DNA of 15,033 nt from JAMOAW01 sp039908535 (GTDB taxonomy: Bacteria; Pseudomonadota; Magnetococcia; Magnetococcales; JADFZT01): contig JAMOAW010000071.1 in the NCBI GenBank assembly GCA_039908535.1, positions 1 through 15,033 of the forward strand, read 5' to 3'. The stretch's first letter is position 1. Every line of letters starts with the position of its first letter. The notes under the pieces are model-generated. The model was not told the origin of the DNA and did not search any database. It saw only the letters and a program-made list of their open reading frames with translations. Position numbers and translations under genes: made by a program. Positions 14,913 to 15,033 of this stretch are shown here, one piece after another.

Positions 14913-15033
14913 AACAAGACCTTGGGGGGTTGCACCCCCCAACCCCCCTGCTTGGGGGCTACAAAGTCAAAAGCAAAGTCAAAAGCAAAGTCAAAAGCAA
15001 AGTCAAAAGCAAAGTCAAAAGCAAAGTCAAAAG
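14913..15033 (-). repeat. Hairpin-rich intergenic repeat, copy 3, inverted and cut by the window end
   Basis: This stretch matches the reverse complement of the second half of copies 1 and 2: CAAGACCT, then hairpin 2 (TTGGGGGGT at 14922-14930, loop TGC, ACCCCCCAA at 14934-14942), then CCCCCCTGCTT and an AAAGC-rich linker. Both arms of the hairpin differ from the other copies by one paired change, so the stem stays perfect. The 78 bp between copies 2 and 3 hold no gene. The element continues past the window. Confidence 0.82.
14963..15033 (+). repeat. 12-bp AAAGTCAAAAGC tandem repeat
   Basis: Almost six perfect copies of a 12-bp unit run to the window end, inside inverted repeat copy 3. The unit is the complement of the CTTTTGACTTTG linker sequence seen once in copy 1 (near 49-61), so it grew from that linker. 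Confidence 0.95.

Noticed and set aside
14645..14935. A minus-strand open frame of 96 codons with a Lys-Ser repeat run.
   Set aside because: It is a translation of the TTTTGC microsatellite and the hairpin repeat, with no ribosome-binding site and no protein-like flanks.
14682..15033. A CRISPR array at the right end.
   Set aside because: The units are 6-12 bp and contiguous with no unique spacers, and no cas gene is present.

Overview
The window suggests a Gram-negative bacterium, probably Pseudomonadota. It contains a Sec-type signal peptide, a fusion protein ending in a bacteriohemerythrin domain, and G-rich hairpin repeats between genes. That mix fits a magnetotactic coccus (Magnetococcales-like) lineage, but this is an impression from memory and no gene here is diagnostic. 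There are no rRNA or tRNA genes, no CRISPR array and no insertion sequence with a transposase.

Layout. (1) 1-251: one copy of a hairpin-rich intergenic repeat, then AT-rich DNA without a gene. (2) 252-7799, minus strand: four tightly coupled genes for phage tail-tip parts. In transcription order these are a tape-measure protein with 14 repeats of about 28 residues, a 128-residue tail protein, a 1093-residue LamG-containing protein, and a 603-residue protein with a Trp-rich N-terminal part and a hub-like C-terminal part. No capsid, terminase, tube, sheath, integrase or lysis gene is visible. (3) 7938-9170, plus strand: a DUF389 multi-spanning membrane protein. (4) 9249-10510: a secreted cysteine-pair protein whose 3' end was tandemly duplicated and cut by a nonsense change, followed by a decayed coding remnant. 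(5) 10544-11046: a coupled DUF4258/DUF2283 pair that looks like a small toxin-antitoxin module. (6) 11119-11703, minus strand: a VOC (glyoxalase-fold) protein. (7) 11986-14604, plus strand: an 872-residue fusion of metallo-beta-lactamase, two cNMP-binding-like domains and hemerythrin. (8) 14682-15033: one direct and one inverted copy of the intergenic repeat, with 6-bp and 12-bp microsatellites.

The tail genes form one working unit. The DUF4258/DUF2283 pair forms a second. The DUF389 gene and the secreted-protein gene may be co-transcribed, since they are co-directional with a 78-bp gap. The fusion protein looks like a self-contained enzyme whose activity could be gated by oxygen or redox state. 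The strongest leads are the orphan tail-tip operon with its repeat-built ruler, the fusion protein with altered cNMP-binding loops, and the hairpin repeat family, in which paired base changes indicate that the fold is maintained.
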